DNA from: Micromonospora sp. HNM0581
Lineage (GTDB): Bacteria > Actinomycetota > Actinomycetes > Mycobacteriales > Micromonosporaceae
Assembly: GCF_012726175.1 (NCBI RefSeq)
Contig: NZ_JAASAD010000014.1
Span: 62,001-126,000 of the forward strand
Direction of reading: 5' to 3'
Length of the DNA stretch: 64,000 bases
Part shown: one piece after another, positions 36,051 through 44,333 of the stretch
How positions within the stretch are numbered: position 1 is the stretch's first letter
Layout: every line of letters starts with the position of its first letter
Position numbers and translations under genes: made by a program
The notes under the pieces: generated by a model
Seen by the model: only the letters and a program-made list of their open reading frames with translations
Database searches by the model: none
Told to the model about the DNA's origin: nothing

Positions 36051-37346
36051 TCATCGCCGGGCGGGGGCTTCGGGGATGGTGTCCGACTTGGCAGGATCTG
36101 GGTGAAATATGCGGGAGTCGTGGCGTACCGGGAGGATGACCAGCAACACCAGGCAGAGCCACACGTACGTGTTGCGCAGCAGGAACTCCCACGGACTGTC
36201 GGTGGGTGACGGCGTGATCCCCCAGTCGTGGAAGGACACCACGCCGTACACCACGATCGCGATGACGGCGACGGTGAGGAGCATCAGTCGGCGACGTCGG
36301 CGGGCCCCGGCACCGGTACGCGGATCGGTGCCCAACGCCGCGTCGGCCAGTATCACCACCGCCGGAATGAACCAGTAGATGTGGTGCGTCCAGGTGATCG
36401 GGCTGACCAGCGCCGCCACCAGACCGGTGAGCGTCAGCCCGGTCAGCGCGTCACCGGAGTGTGCCGCCCGCACCGCCCGCCACAGCCCGTATCCGCTCAC
36501 CGCCGCGACCAGCAGCAACCAGATCACCCGGCTCGGCTCCTCCGGGGCGGTGAGCCGGCTCAATAGTCCGAACAGCGACTGGTTACCGGTGTAGTCGGTA
36601 CGACCGACCCGGTCGGTGGCCCACAGTTCGTGCGTCCAGAACCGCCATGAATCACCGGGCGCGACCGCTGCGGCGAGCAGCGTCGCGCCGGCCGCGGTGA
36701 CACCGGCCGCCACCGCCGCCCGCCACCGCCGAGTGGCCAGCAGGTAGATCACGAAAATGGCCGGGAACAGCTTGAGCGCCGCCGCCAACCCGACGCCGAC
36801 CCCGGCCCAGCGGCTATCCCGGGGTACGGCGAACAGCAGGTCGGCCAGGATCAGCACCACAAGCAGCATGTTGATCTGCCCGAAGGTGATCGTCTCCCGG
36901 GTGCTCTCCACGCCGAGCACCAGCAGCACGCCCACCGCGAGCGTGAACAGGCGGGGCAGGTGATGCCGGCGGATCACCGGGTCGAGAAGCCACTTCGTGG
37001 TGATCACCACGCCGAGCACAGTCAGACCGGTGAAGATCGTCACGGTGGCGCCCAGTCGGAGCCAGGAGAACGGGAGCAGCAACAGGGCGGCGAACGGCGG
37101 GTAGGTGAAGTACAACTCACCCTGCACCCGGTCAGGCTGCATGTAGTCGTACAGCGGATTACCGGCGGCCCACCAGTCCATGGCCGCGATGTAGATCTTC
37201 AGGTCGAAGAAGTTGTGGGTGATCCCGGGCAGGTAGAGGGCCGGTAGCGCCGCCGCCAACGCCAAGGCTCCCACGATCCGGCGGACCGTACGGCTCCCCG
37301 GGTCGTCCAAGTCGACGCAGGGCGGTGTGACGGGTTCGGCGGGCAC
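36051..37346 (-). CDS. GT87 (DUF2029) polyprenol-phosphate-mannose-dependent mannosyltransferase
   Basis: Integral membrane glycosyltransferase of 431 residues with about ten helices, of the GT-C class that uses lipid-linked mannose outside the membrane. The first loop FFDLKIYIAAMDWWAAGNPLYDY carries the catalytic Asp; TYPPFAALLLLPF, GQINMLLVVLIL, AALKLFPAIFVIYLL and SPITWTHHIYWF are family blocks (as in M. tuberculosis PimE and Rv2181). GTG 37346 is chosen; the longer frame crosses into orn antisense. It is divergent from orn. Confidence 0.88.
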   Translation of the reverse strand: MPAEPVTPPCVDLDDPGSRTVRRIVGALALAAALPALYLPGITHNFFDLKIYIAAMDWWAAGNPLYDYMQPDRVQGELYFTYPPFAALLLLPFSWLRLGATVTIFTGLTVLGVVITTKWLLDPVIRRHHLPRLFTLAVGVLLVLGVESTRETITFGQINMLLVVLILADLLFAVPRDSRWAGVGVGLAAALKLFPAIFVIYLLATRRWRAAVAAGVTAAGATLLAAAVAPGDSWRFWTHELWATDRVGRTDYTGNQSLFGLLSRLTAPEEPSRVIWLLLVAAVSGYGLWRAVRAAHSGDALTGLTLTGLVAALVSPITWTHHIYWFIPAVVILADAALGTDPRTGAGARRRRRLMLLTVAVIAIVVYGVVSFHDWGITPSPTDSPWEFLLRNTYVWLCLVLLVILPVRHDSRIFHPDPAKSDTIPEAPARR

Positions 37347-37407
37347 GGGGAAGACCCTAGCGGTCGGTGACCGTGGCGGCGCGGAGCCACGAGACTTGGC
37401 CTGCGCG

Positions 37408-37413
37408 TAGGCT
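37408..37413 (+). promoter_or_regulatory. Leaderless-type -10 box of orn
   Basis: TAGGCT, 6 bases before GTG 37420. Confidence 0.5.
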
Positions 37414-37419
37414 GTCCCG

Positions 37420-38010
37420 GTGGCTGATCTTCTCGTCTGGATCGACTGTGAGATGACCGGGCTGGACCTCGGCGGCGACAAGCTGATCGAAGTCGCCGCG
37501 CTCGTCACCGACCCCGACCTCAACGTGCTCGGAGACGGTGTCGACGTGGTGATCCACGTCGACGACGCCGCACTGGACGCGATGCCGGAGATCGTCCGGA
37601 CGATGCACGGAAAGTCGGGGCTGACCGAGGAGGTGCGCCGCTCCACCGTCACCCTGGCCGAGGCGGAGGAGCGGGTGCTCGACTACGTCACCAGGCACGT
37701 CAAGGATCCGCGTACCGCCCCGCTCTGCGGCAACTCGATCGCCACCGACCGCGGCTTCATCGCCCGCGACATGCCACGCCTCGACGCACACCTGCACTAC
37801 CGCATGATCGACGTTTCCTCGATCAAGGAACTGTGCCGCCGCTGGTACCCCCGGGTGTACTTCGGTCAGCCGCAGAAGGGACTGGCGCACCGCGCCCTGG
37901 CCGACATCCGGGAGAGCATCCGGGAGCTGGAGTACTACCGGCGCACCATCTTCGTCCCCCTGCCCGGCCCCGACGTGGAGAGCGCCAGGGCCATCGCCGC
38001 CGACCTCTGA
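37420..38010 (+). CDS. orn: Oligoribonuclease
   Basis: Degrades 2-5 nucleotide RNAs and pGpG to mononucleotides. The 196-residue DEDDh exonuclease has D9 and E11 (WIDCEMTGLD), the second Asp in NSIATDRGF, and H/D in KGLAHRALADIRESI. Length matches the family. GTG 37420 follows the TAGGCT box. tRNA-His lies downstream. Confidence 0.96.
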   Translation: MADLLVWIDCEMTGLDLGGDKLIEVAALVTDPDLNVLGDGVDVVIHVDDAALDAMPEIVRTMHGKSGLTEEVRRSTVTLAEAEERVLDYVTRHVKDPRTAPLCGNSIATDRGFIARDMPRLDAHLHYRMIDVSSIKELCRRWYPRVYFGQPQKGLAHRALADIRESIRELEYYRRTIFVPLPGPDVESARAIAADL

Positions 38011-38063
38011 CAGCCACCGCGAGGTACGGCCCGTCGACGGGCCGCGCCCCGGCGGCAACCCGC

Positions 38064-38094
38064 TGGACGGAGTCGCCCGTGGTGGGGGTATGAT
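38064..38094 (+). promoter_or_regulatory. Promoter of tRNA-His
   Basis: TGGACG (38064-38069) and TATGAT (38089-38094) with a 19-base spacer, 45 bases before the tRNA. Confidence 0.5.
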
Positions 38095-38138
38095 TTCCCC
38101 GCACCCGCCCCGGGCATTCGACCGGGCGCGGCGGGCAT

Positions 38139-38212
38139 GGTGGCTGTAGCTCAGTTGGCAGAGCACCGGGTTGTGGTCCCGGTTGTCGTGGGTTCAATTC
38201 CCATCAGTCACC
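38139..38212 (+). tRNA. tRNA-His (anticodon GUG)
   Basis: Acceptor GTGGCTG pairs with CAGTCAC, with an extra G before position 1 that pairs with the C73 discriminator, as required for tRNA-His. The anticodon loop TTGTGGT gives GUG. CCA is not encoded. Confidence 0.95.
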
Positions 38213-38238
38213 CGGCACGTGGATCTCATCCACAGCAG

Positions 38239-38269
38239 GTCAGGCCCCCTCGACCCGAGGGGGCCTGAC
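38239..38269 (+). terminator. Terminator after tRNA-His / end of ldt
   Basis: Perfect 13-base arms (38239-38251 and 38257-38269) around a 5-base loop, between tRNA-His and the converging transpeptidase gene. Confidence 0.75.
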
Positions 38270-38328
38270 GCGTCGTGGGGGACCTGTGGGGGCGGCCTCC
38301 GACCGGGCAGAGACCGCCGCGCCGGCGT

Positions 38329-39585
38329 TCAGGCGGTGGGGGTTCCGCTCGGCGCCACGCCCGGGTCGGACCCCACCGGCTCGTACGGCAGGGCGCTGCC
38401 CTTGACGTACTCCTCCCAGCTGATGTTCCAGTCGGTCCAACCGTTACCGAGCTGGAGCTTGCGTTCGGTGCCCTTGACGACGATCGGGTCACCGACCTTC
38501 GTGTTGTCGAACAGCCAGGCGCCGTTGGCCATCGACACGTTCACGCAGCCGTGTGAGACGTTCGTCGTGCCCTGCTGTCCCTCCGACCATGGTGCCGCGT
38601 GGATGAACTCGCCACCCCAGGTGAGCCGCTGCGCATAGTCGATCTTCGTGCGGTAACCCTCGTCCGGGCCCAACTCCTCGAACGTGTCGAAGACCGTCTT
38701 GCGCAGCTTCTCCATCACCACCATGGTGCCGCTCGAGGACGGCGTGCTCTTCTTGCCCAGGCTCACCGGGATCGTCTTGACCTTCTCACCGCCCCGGGTG
38801 ACGACCATCTGCTTGGTCCGGTTGTCCACAGTCATCACCAGCTCCGGGCCGACGGCGATGTCGACGGTCAGGTCGGCCCGGCCGTACCAGCCGTCACCGA
38901 GCGGCAGCCCACCCGCCTGCACCCGGTACGACACCTTGCTGCCGGCCTGCCAGAACTCTTTCGGCCGGTACCGGATCTCGGTGGGGCTCACCCAGTGCCA
39001 AATTCCCTCCTGAGCCGGCTCCGAGGTCACCGTCATCCGCCGTTGCAGGTCGGCACGATACTCCTCGGGAATTGCCCGACCGAACTTCACGATCAGCGGC
39101 ATGGCCACCCCGACCGTCTGGTCGTCGCCGAGGAAACTGCTGACCCGTACCTGGTTCTCCGGCTGCTCCATCACAGTGAAAGCACTGGTCGCGGTCACCG
39201 GAACGCCGTCGTCGCCGGTCGCGGTGACGGTCGCGGTGTACGCGGCACCGTAGGTCAACGCCTTCGCCGGCAGCCAGCTGGTGCCGGCTGCGTCGAGACT
39301 GCCCTCGACCGTCGCGCCATCGGCGTCGGTCAACTCGACCGTGACGTCCTCGGCCTGTTCGGTGGCGAAGGTGATCTCCGTCGACGCCGGCACATCGTTG
39401 GCGTCCGCCGCCGGCTCACTGATGCTGACCGTCGCCTTCGCCGCCGGCTGATCAACTCCGTCCTGCCACCCCGGCCCCTCGTCGCCGTCCCCACCGCCGG
39501 TGCAGGCGGAGGTCAACGCCAACGTCACGGCGAGCAAGCCCGCTGCGAGCAGCCGCCGCCGGTTGCGCTGGTCCCGAACTCGCAT
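38329..39585 (-). CDS. L,D-transpeptidase lipoprotein
   Basis: Makes 3-3 cross-links in peptidoglycan or attaches proteins to it, outside the membrane. Its 418 residues start with a lipoprotein signal (LTSAC, lipidated C28), then two Ig-like domains (about 45-260) and a YkuD domain with the catalytic Cys in SHGCVNVS preceded by GGEFIHAAPW. GAGGA precedes the ATG. A close paralogue lies just upstream on the same strand, sharing the Ig-Ig-YkuD layout. Confidence 0.93.
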   Translation of the reverse strand: MRVRDQRNRRRLLAAGLLAVTLALTSACTGGGDGDEGPGWQDGVDQPAAKATVSISEPAADANDVPASTEITFATEQAEDVTVELTDADGATVEGSLDAAGTSWLPAKALTYGAAYTATVTATGDDGVPVTATSAFTVMEQPENQVRVSSFLGDDQTVGVAMPLIVKFGRAIPEEYRADLQRRMTVTSEPAQEGIWHWVSPTEIRYRPKEFWQAGSKVSYRVQAGGLPLGDGWYGRADLTVDIAVGPELVMTVDNRTKQMVVTRGGEKVKTIPVSLGKKSTPSSSGTMVVMEKLRKTVFDTFEELGPDEGYRTKIDYAQRLTWGGEFIHAAPWSEGQQGTTNVSHGCVNVSMANGAWLFDNTKVGDPIVVKGTERKLQLGNGWTDWNISWEEYVKGSALPYEPVGSDPGVAPSGTPTA

Positions 39586-39633
39586 GGTGTCCTCACAGTC
39601 GTGGTCCGCTGCCCGTCCCCATCACTGACGCAC

Positions 39634-39665
39634 CGGTTCACGTACCCGTCGCGGCGAGTGAACCG
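39634..39665. promoter_or_regulatory. Inverted repeat upstream of the first ldt gene
   Basis: CGGTTCAC (39634-39641) and GTGAACCG (39658-39665) are perfect 8-base arms 16 bases apart, 49-80 bases before the transpeptidase start. It may be an operator. Confidence 0.35.
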
Positions 39666-39678
39666 AAACACGTGGAGC

Positions 39679-39702
39679 AAGATGTCAGGATAGTGACATC
39701 TT
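39679..39702. terminator. AT-rich hairpin between the two ldt genes
   Basis: Nine-base arms AAGATGTCA and TGACATCTT around a 6-base loop, 8 bases after the stop of the upstream ldt gene on the minus strand. A terminator with an operator as alternative. Confidence 0.5.
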
Positions 39703-39710
39703 TGATCGGG

Positions 39711-40955
39711 TTACAGGGCCGGACCGGCGCCACCGTCCGGGACCGGCAGTGCACTGCCCTTCACGAACTCCGACCAGCTCAAACTCCACGCGGTCCACCC
39801 GTTACCCGCCGCCAACCTGCGCTCGGTGCCGGTGATGGTGATCGGATCACCGATCTTCGTACGCTGGAAGAGCCAGCGCGCGTCGGCCAGCGAGACGTTC
39901 ACACAGCCGTGGGAGACATTGCGCTCCCCTTGGACATTCTCCGACCAGGGCGCCGCATGGATGTACTCGCCGCCCCAGGTGAGCCGCTGGGCGAACTGGA
40001 TGTCGGTGACGTACCGATTCTCCGGATCCGGGTCGTCCATCGTGTCGAAGACAGTTTCTTCTTTCTTCTCCATCACCACGAACGTGCCACTCGATGACGG
40101 AGTCTTCTTCTTGCCCAAACTCACCGGCAGCGTCTTGACCAACCGCCCGTCCTCGTACACCCGCATCTGCTTGTCCGAGTTGGTCACCTTCATCTCGAAG
40201 GCCGACCCGATCTTGGCGGAGGCGTTGCGGTCCACATTACCGAAACGGCCGTTACTCAGCGGAATGCCAGCAAGCGCGATGCGTACGGTGAGCGTGGTGC
40301 CGGCCTTCCAGTACTCCGGCGCCCGGTAGTACGCCTGCGTGCCGTTGCTCACCCAGTGCCAGGCCCCCGGCTGCGGCGGGTCGGTCTGTACGAACATTCG
40401 CGCCTGCACCTTGGCCCGGTCCTGCACCGGGATGCCCGGGTGAAACTCCGCCACCACCGGCATCGCCACCCCGTACGTCCGGTCGTCGAACAGGTACAAC
40501 CCAGAGGTGATCATCGAGCCCGGCTTGGCCATCGTGGTGAACGTGCTGGTGCCCTCGCTCACCGCCCCGTCCGGCCGGATAGCGGAAACGGTGGCGGTGT
40601 AACTGGTCGACCACTTCAAAGGTGCCGACGGAACCCACGAAGACCCGTCCGTACGCAGTTTGCCCTCGACCTGCTCGCCGTCCTCAGCCTTCAAGACGAC
40701 CCGCGACACTTCACCGCCGTCCGGAAGCGCCGCGCTGATCTCCACGCTCACCGGCCGATCCTTCGCCCCATCGGCCGGGCTCACCGTCAACGGTGGGCCA
40801 CTCGGCGCGCCCCCTGCCGCCGTCTCGACCGATCCGGGTGTCTGACCAGGTACGAACTCGGCTGCTGTCCGCTCCTCGCCGCAGCCCGACAACGCCAGCG
40901 ACGCCACCAGCCCCAGGACGCCCAGCAACGCCCCGGTTCGCCCGAACCTGACCAT
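39711..40955 (-). CDS. L,D-transpeptidase lipoprotein (second copy)
   Basis: A 414-residue paralogue of the neighbouring transpeptidase. The lipobox is LALSGC (C25). Two Ig-like domains precede the YkuD domain, with HAAPWSENVQGERNVSHGC and NVSLADARW around the catalytic Cys. The pair shares the ends of the domain (GTERRLAAGNGWTAWS against GTERKLQLGNGWTDWN), so it is a tandem duplication with divergence. ATG 40955 is preceded by a G-rich site. The upstream region runs to tRNA-Lys. Confidence 0.93.
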   Translation of the reverse strand: MVRFGRTGALLGVLGLVASLALSGCGEERTAAEFVPGQTPGSVETAAGGAPSGPPLTVSPADGAKDRPVSVEISAALPDGGEVSRVVLKAEDGEQVEGKLRTDGSSWVPSAPLKWSTSYTATVSAIRPDGAVSEGTSTFTTMAKPGSMITSGLYLFDDRTYGVAMPVVAEFHPGIPVQDRAKVQARMFVQTDPPQPGAWHWVSNGTQAYYRAPEYWKAGTTLTVRIALAGIPLSNGRFGNVDRNASAKIGSAFEMKVTNSDKQMRVYEDGRLVKTLPVSLGKKKTPSSSGTFVVMEKKEETVFDTMDDPDPENRYVTDIQFAQRLTWGGEYIHAAPWSENVQGERNVSHGCVNVSLADARWLFQRTKIGDPITITGTERRLAAGNGWTAWSLSWSEFVKGSALPVPDGGAGPAL

Positions 40956-41094
40956 CCCCACCCCTGTCCGTTGCGCATCTGGCAAACATCGTGCCGCATC
41001 GCTGTCGCCCGGCATCACCCCGGTCCCGTACTTTGCGAAGCAAATTCGCCAAATGTCCGGAATGCTTGACCGAAGGGGGGACCCGGGGATCGGA

Positions 41095-41125
41095 TTGGAA
41101 CCCGGTTCAAGGTGCGTGCTAGTGT
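41095..41125 (+). promoter_or_regulatory. Promoter of tRNA-Lys
   Basis: TTGGAA (41095-41100) and TAGTGT (41120-41125) with a 19-base spacer. Confidence 0.45.
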
Positions 41126-41143
41126 TCCCCTCGTTGTCAGCGA

Positions 41144-41219
41144 GCGCCGCTAGCTCAACTGGCAGAGCAGCGGACTCTTAATCCGCGGGTTCGGGGTTCG
41201 AGTCCCTGGCGGCGCACCA
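41144..41219 (+). tRNA. tRNA-Lys (anticodon CUU)
   Basis: Acceptor GCGCCGC pairs with GCGGCGC, the discriminator is A and CCA is encoded. The anticodon loop CTCTTAA gives CUU. Accessory genes begin immediately downstream, so it may be an integration site. Confidence 0.96.
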
Positions 41220-41225
41220 ACGAGC

Positions 41226-41268
41226 AAGGCCCTGACCTGGCAGAACTCTGCCAGTCGGGGCCTTTTTC
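41226..41268 (+). terminator. Rho-independent terminator after tRNA-Lys
   Basis: A long interrupted stem (AAGGCCCTGAC, CTGGCAG and complements) with a 4-base loop AACT, ending in five Ts. Confidence 0.85.
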
Positions 41269-41479
41269 GCCTACGGCGATGGTGGGTGGTCGCTCGGTGG
41301 GTGCTCGGGAGCCGCTGGACCGGGATGGCGTTGCCCGGGACGCGTCGTTGTTTCGTGGACGCCTGCGCTCATCGTCACTTCTGAGGTGGCCAGCCCGCGT
41401 CGGCCCTTCGGGGTCGTTGGCGCATCCGCTTCGTCCAGGGGCACGGGGCAGCACCCACGCGGGGACGATCATTGGCGAT

Positions 41480-41485
41480 TACGCT
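41480..41485 (+). promoter_or_regulatory. Leaderless-type -10 box of the DUF4326 gene
   Basis: TACGCT, 6 bases before GTG 41492; the spacer GGCGGC and the box are identical to those at 44094-44105. Confidence 0.5.
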
Positions 41486-41491
41486 GGCGGC

Positions 41492-41788
41492 GTGGGGGGA
41501 CAGCCGCGGGTTCGTGTGCAGGGGGACCTCTATCACCCCGTGGTGCCGCCGGGTGCTGTGTACGTGGGGCGGCAGGGGTTCGGGTTGCGGCGTTCTCCCT
41601 GGGCCAATCCGTTCAGCATGCGAAAGCATGATCGGGCGGAGGCGTTACGTCTCTATCGGCAGTGGCTTGTGGGGCAGCCGGCCCTTGTTGACCGGGCGCG
41701 TCGGGAACTCACGGGGAAGCAGTTGGCGTGCTGGTGTCGGGTCGAGGATGCGTGCCATGCCGACGTGCTGGCCGACGTCATTGGTTGA
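41492..41788 (+). CDS. DUF4326 domain protein
   Basis: A 98-residue protein with the DUF4326 pattern: PPGAVYVGRQGFGLRRSPWANPF, quoted here in part as VGRQGFG and SPWANPF, then WLVGQPALV, LACWCRVEDACHADVLAD. These small proteins occur on phages and mobile islands; function unknown, the Cys/His set suggests a metal site. Translation from GTG 41492 appears leaderless. It overlaps the converging gene by 11 bases. Confidence 0.75.
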   Translation: MGGQPRVRVQGDLYHPVVPPGAVYVGRQGFGLRRSPWANPFSMRKHDRAEALRLYRQWLVGQPALVDRARRELTGKQLACWCRVEDACHADVLADVIG

Positions 41789-42668
41789 CGTGCAGCCGGT
41801 ACCGGGCGGTGGGCCGTCTCGGTGCGTAGACGCCGCCGATGCTGAAGGACTGCGGTCTTGCCGCTTGGTTGCCTACGTAGAAGGCGACGTCGCGGTCGGT
41901 GGCGCAGAGCTGGGTGAGGAACTTGTTTCTCAGGTGCTCCGCGGCCTCCGCGTCGGTGAGCTGGTCCAGGCGGCGTTGTAGGGCGACGAACTCCCAGTCC
42001 CAGAGTGTCTGCTGGTGACCGCGGCAATGCGGGTCTGCGCAGCGGTAGCGGTAGGCGCCGGTGAAGCGTGGTGCTTGAAGCGGGCTGCGCGTGGCCGGTT
42101 CCAGCAGGTCGAGCTGGTTGAGGTAGCCGGCGATCTTCTTGTGATCCTCCGTCGACCAGCCGGGGTGTCGCTTGATCTGAAGAGTCGAGATGTCTGCCAC
42201 GCGGATCAGCGCGATCGATTGTGCGCTCGGGTCGTCGCGTGCCTGTTTGTTGAGTCGGCACATGGAGTCTTCGACGAGTGGATCGAGGAGGTTTCGACGC
42301 GACTGCTGATCGGCGATGTGCCGCTCGGTGGTGATGGTGTCCACGATCGGCTTCCAGCTCTCGCGCCGCTGGTCTTGCCTGGCTGGCAGTGCATCGACGT
42401 GGATGATGTCGTACTTGTGGAACGTGCCGTCGTCGTCGAGGTCCCGATAGTGGACCGGGTAGAGGCGAATCCAACCCGTCCAAGGCGGGTCTATGCCCAG
42501 TGCCCCGACGCAGACCGTCTCCCCGTACCGCGCGGAGGGGTTGGGTGCCGCTTTCACCGTGATCAGGAGGCGCAGTTTTGCTGGTCGTACCAGGACTGGC
42601 TTCGGTCTCGGATCTTCGTCGGTGCTCGGTCCCCACAACGGGAGCTGTTCCAACGGAATCACCCACAT
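41778..42668 (-). CDS. Conserved protein of unknown function with a CxxxxC-H type site
   Basis: A 296-residue soluble protein I cannot name. Features: LRLLITVKAAPNPSARYGETVCVG near the N-terminus (quoted in part as LRLLITVKAAPNPS), WIRLYPVHYRDL, and a probable metal site YRCADPHCRGHQQTLWDWEFVALQRR, seen here as CADPHCRGH followed by DWE. FYVGNQAARPQSFSIGGVY closes the protein. The pattern looks like a nucleic-acid or defence-related family found on islands, but no function should be assigned. An AT-rich region lies upstream. Confidence 0.65.
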   Translation of the reverse strand: MWVIPLEQLPLWGPSTDEDPRPKPVLVRPAKLRLLITVKAAPNPSARYGETVCVGALGIDPPWTGWIRLYPVHYRDLDDDGTFHKYDIIHVDALPARQDQRRESWKPIVDTITTERHIADQQSRRNLLDPLVEDSMCRLNKQARDDPSAQSIALIRVADISTLQIKRHPGWSTEDHKKIAGYLNQLDLLEPATRSPLQAPRFTGAYRYRCADPHCRGHQQTLWDWEFVALQRRLDQLTDAEAAEHLRNKFLTQLCATDRDVAFYVGNQAARPQSFSIGGVYAPRRPTARYRLHVNQ

Positions 42669-43192
42669 CGCTAAATGCAGCTACCCAGACACATTTAGTT
42701 ACATAGACAGTCTCGCATTTGGGTGGAACGAGCGCTAGCCGGCAGGGGGCGAGGGGCAGCCTCGCGGCCGAACGTCGGCTCGCAGAACTCATCTGGCTTA
42801 TCACTATTAGTAACCGCCGACTCGGCGAGTGGCGCGCCATCGCCGGGGCCGGGAAGGCGGGTGTCTGGCATTTCTGGAGATCGGTGCCCGGTGCAGCGCT
42901 CTCCGTGGAGATCAACTTTCGGCGGCCCGGTTTGACCGCTTCGCTTCCTTCGTCCTTAGCTCTTCGGCTGATTCACTGAACAGTGATCTCCAAGATCGGC
43001 CCCAAAACCACGGTTTGGGTATGTGGGTGCTCGCGGGCCCGCCGACGCCTCGCTCAATGGCCCACGGCGGGCGTGGTCTCCGCTCGCGGCGGTCCCGGCT
43101 TGCGATCTTCCGGTCGGGGCATTGACCACTCTCTGTTACGGCTGCGGGAAACAGGATGTCGGACTGCCGATGTGCGGAGGGATCATCGGGGG
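42669..43192. other. 524-base intergenic region without a convincing gene
   Basis: The first 80 bases are AT-rich for this genome (repeated ATTTAG/CATTT words) and probably hold the promoter of the gene at 42668. Frames in the remainder lack codon bias and family matches; nothing further is seen. Confidence 0.6.
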
Positions 43193-43990
43193 ATGGTTGA
43201 CCAGGGTGCCACGCGGCAGCTGTCTCCGCGGCGGTGGCGGATCCTGTCGTACCTGGCACAGCACGGTTCCGCGTCGACGCTGGACGTGGCGCTTGTTTGT
43301 GCGGTGTCGCGGCTGACGGCTCACCGGGACCTGGTGTGGCTGCACGAGGCGGGACTGGCGAACCGCGAGCGTTCGCCGGAGGACCGGACCCACACCTGGT
43401 GGTACGAGGTCACGGCCGAAGGGACGGAAGTGCTCCGGCGTGCTTTGACGGCGTCGGGGCGGCCGGTTCCGTTGCGGTTGGGTCAGCGGTCCTCCGGTGT
43501 GGCGGATGCCCTGCTGTTTCTGCCGTTGGTGGAGGTGTCGCGGCGCGACCCGGGGCGGTGCGAGTTGTTCCAGTGGCTGGCGATGATGGAGACCTCGGCG
43601 TGGTTGTGTCAGCACGACCTGGCGCAGTTGCGGGCCGATGGGTACGGCGTCTGGTTGCAGGACGGGCGGTGCCTGCGGTTCCTGGTCCACGTCGACCGTG
43701 GCCCGAGCGGCGGTGTCGTCGCTGAGCACGAGCGGTCGACGTCAGGTCTGGGTGGTCTGCTGGCGGGCTACCGGCGCGTGGACCGGCTGGTGCCGGTCGG
43801 GGCGGTTCTGGTGATCGCTCAGGACGCCGAGCGGGAGGAACGGTTGCGGGCCGACCTGCTCCGCGAGCCGCTGCGGAATGCTGCCGCCACGACCACTCAG
43901 CAGTTGTTGTACCGCCACTGGCCGGACGATCAGGTATGGCAGGTACCGGGCGAGAGTGGCAGGCGTCGCCTCATCGAGGTCGGATCCTGA
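43193..43990 (+). CDS. Replication-relaxation family protein
   Basis: A 265-residue protein with an N-terminal winged helix (about 10-75: RRWRILSYLAQHGSAS through VTAEGTEVL) and a nuclease-like or relaxase-associated C-terminal half, the layout of replication-relaxation proteins (PF13814) of conjugative elements. Motifs include AMMETSAWLCQHDL and LVHVDRGPSGG. ATG 43193 is preceded by GGGGG. No conjugation genes are in view, so it is likely a leftover of an integrative element. Confidence 0.7.
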   Translation: MVDQGATRQLSPRRWRILSYLAQHGSASTLDVALVCAVSRLTAHRDLVWLHEAGLANRERSPEDRTHTWWYEVTAEGTEVLRRALTASGRPVPLRLGQRSSGVADALLFLPLVEVSRRDPGRCELFQWLAMMETSAWLCQHDLAQLRADGYGVWLQDGRCLRFLVHVDRGPSGGVVAEHERSTSGLGGLLAGYRRVDRLVPVGAVLVIAQDAEREERLRADLLREPLRNAAATTTQQLLYRHWPDDQVWQVPGESGRRRLIEVGS

Positions 43991-44093
43991 CCGCACCACG
44001 TCACGACGCCTCGACCACCGCCGACCTCCTGATCCTTACGAAGGCCAGCGGCGTGATGCTGGAGTCAGCGGCGTTGGGCTGCGGTGCTACCCC

Positions 44094-44099
44094 TACGCT
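44094..44099 (+). promoter_or_regulatory. Leaderless-type -10 box of the antitoxin-like gene
   Basis: TACGCT, 6 bases before ATG 44106. Confidence 0.5.
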
Positions 44100-44105
44100 G
44101 GCGGC

Positions 44106-44327
44106 ATGAGGGAATCCAGCGCGGACCGGACTTACGCCACGCCTGACGACCTTCCGCTGTCGGCTGTGCTACCTGAACTACTGCGGAGCGTGCGTGAGGG
44201 CCAGATTGTCTACCTGAGTGAGCGGGACGAGCCCGTGGCCGCCGTCGTTCCTCTGGAGGTGGCGAGGGCGGGATTGGCGGCCTTGGGCAGGTCCGACGAG
44301 GGCCCCGATGACGGTCCTCTTCGGTAG
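44106..44327 (+). CDS. Phd/YefM-like antitoxin, no toxin beside it
   Basis: A 73-residue protein with the Phd/YefM pattern: PLSAVLPELLRSVREGQIVYL (quoted in part as LPELLRSVREGQIV) followed by SERDEPVAAVVPLEV. In the usual system this DNA-binding half represses its operon and neutralises a toxin. Neither neighbour is a recognisable toxin. The start is leaderless-type, and the YdcF gene follows at once, so they may be co-transcribed. Confidence 0.6.
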   Translation: MRESSADRTYATPDDLPLSAVLPELLRSVREGQIVYLSERDEPVAAVVPLEVARAGLAALGRSDEGPDDGPLR

Positions 44328-44333
44328 GTGCTG

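Noticed and set aside
42719..42979. Small frames in the 42.7-43.2 kb gap
   Set aside because: No motif, no ribosome site and no codon bias.
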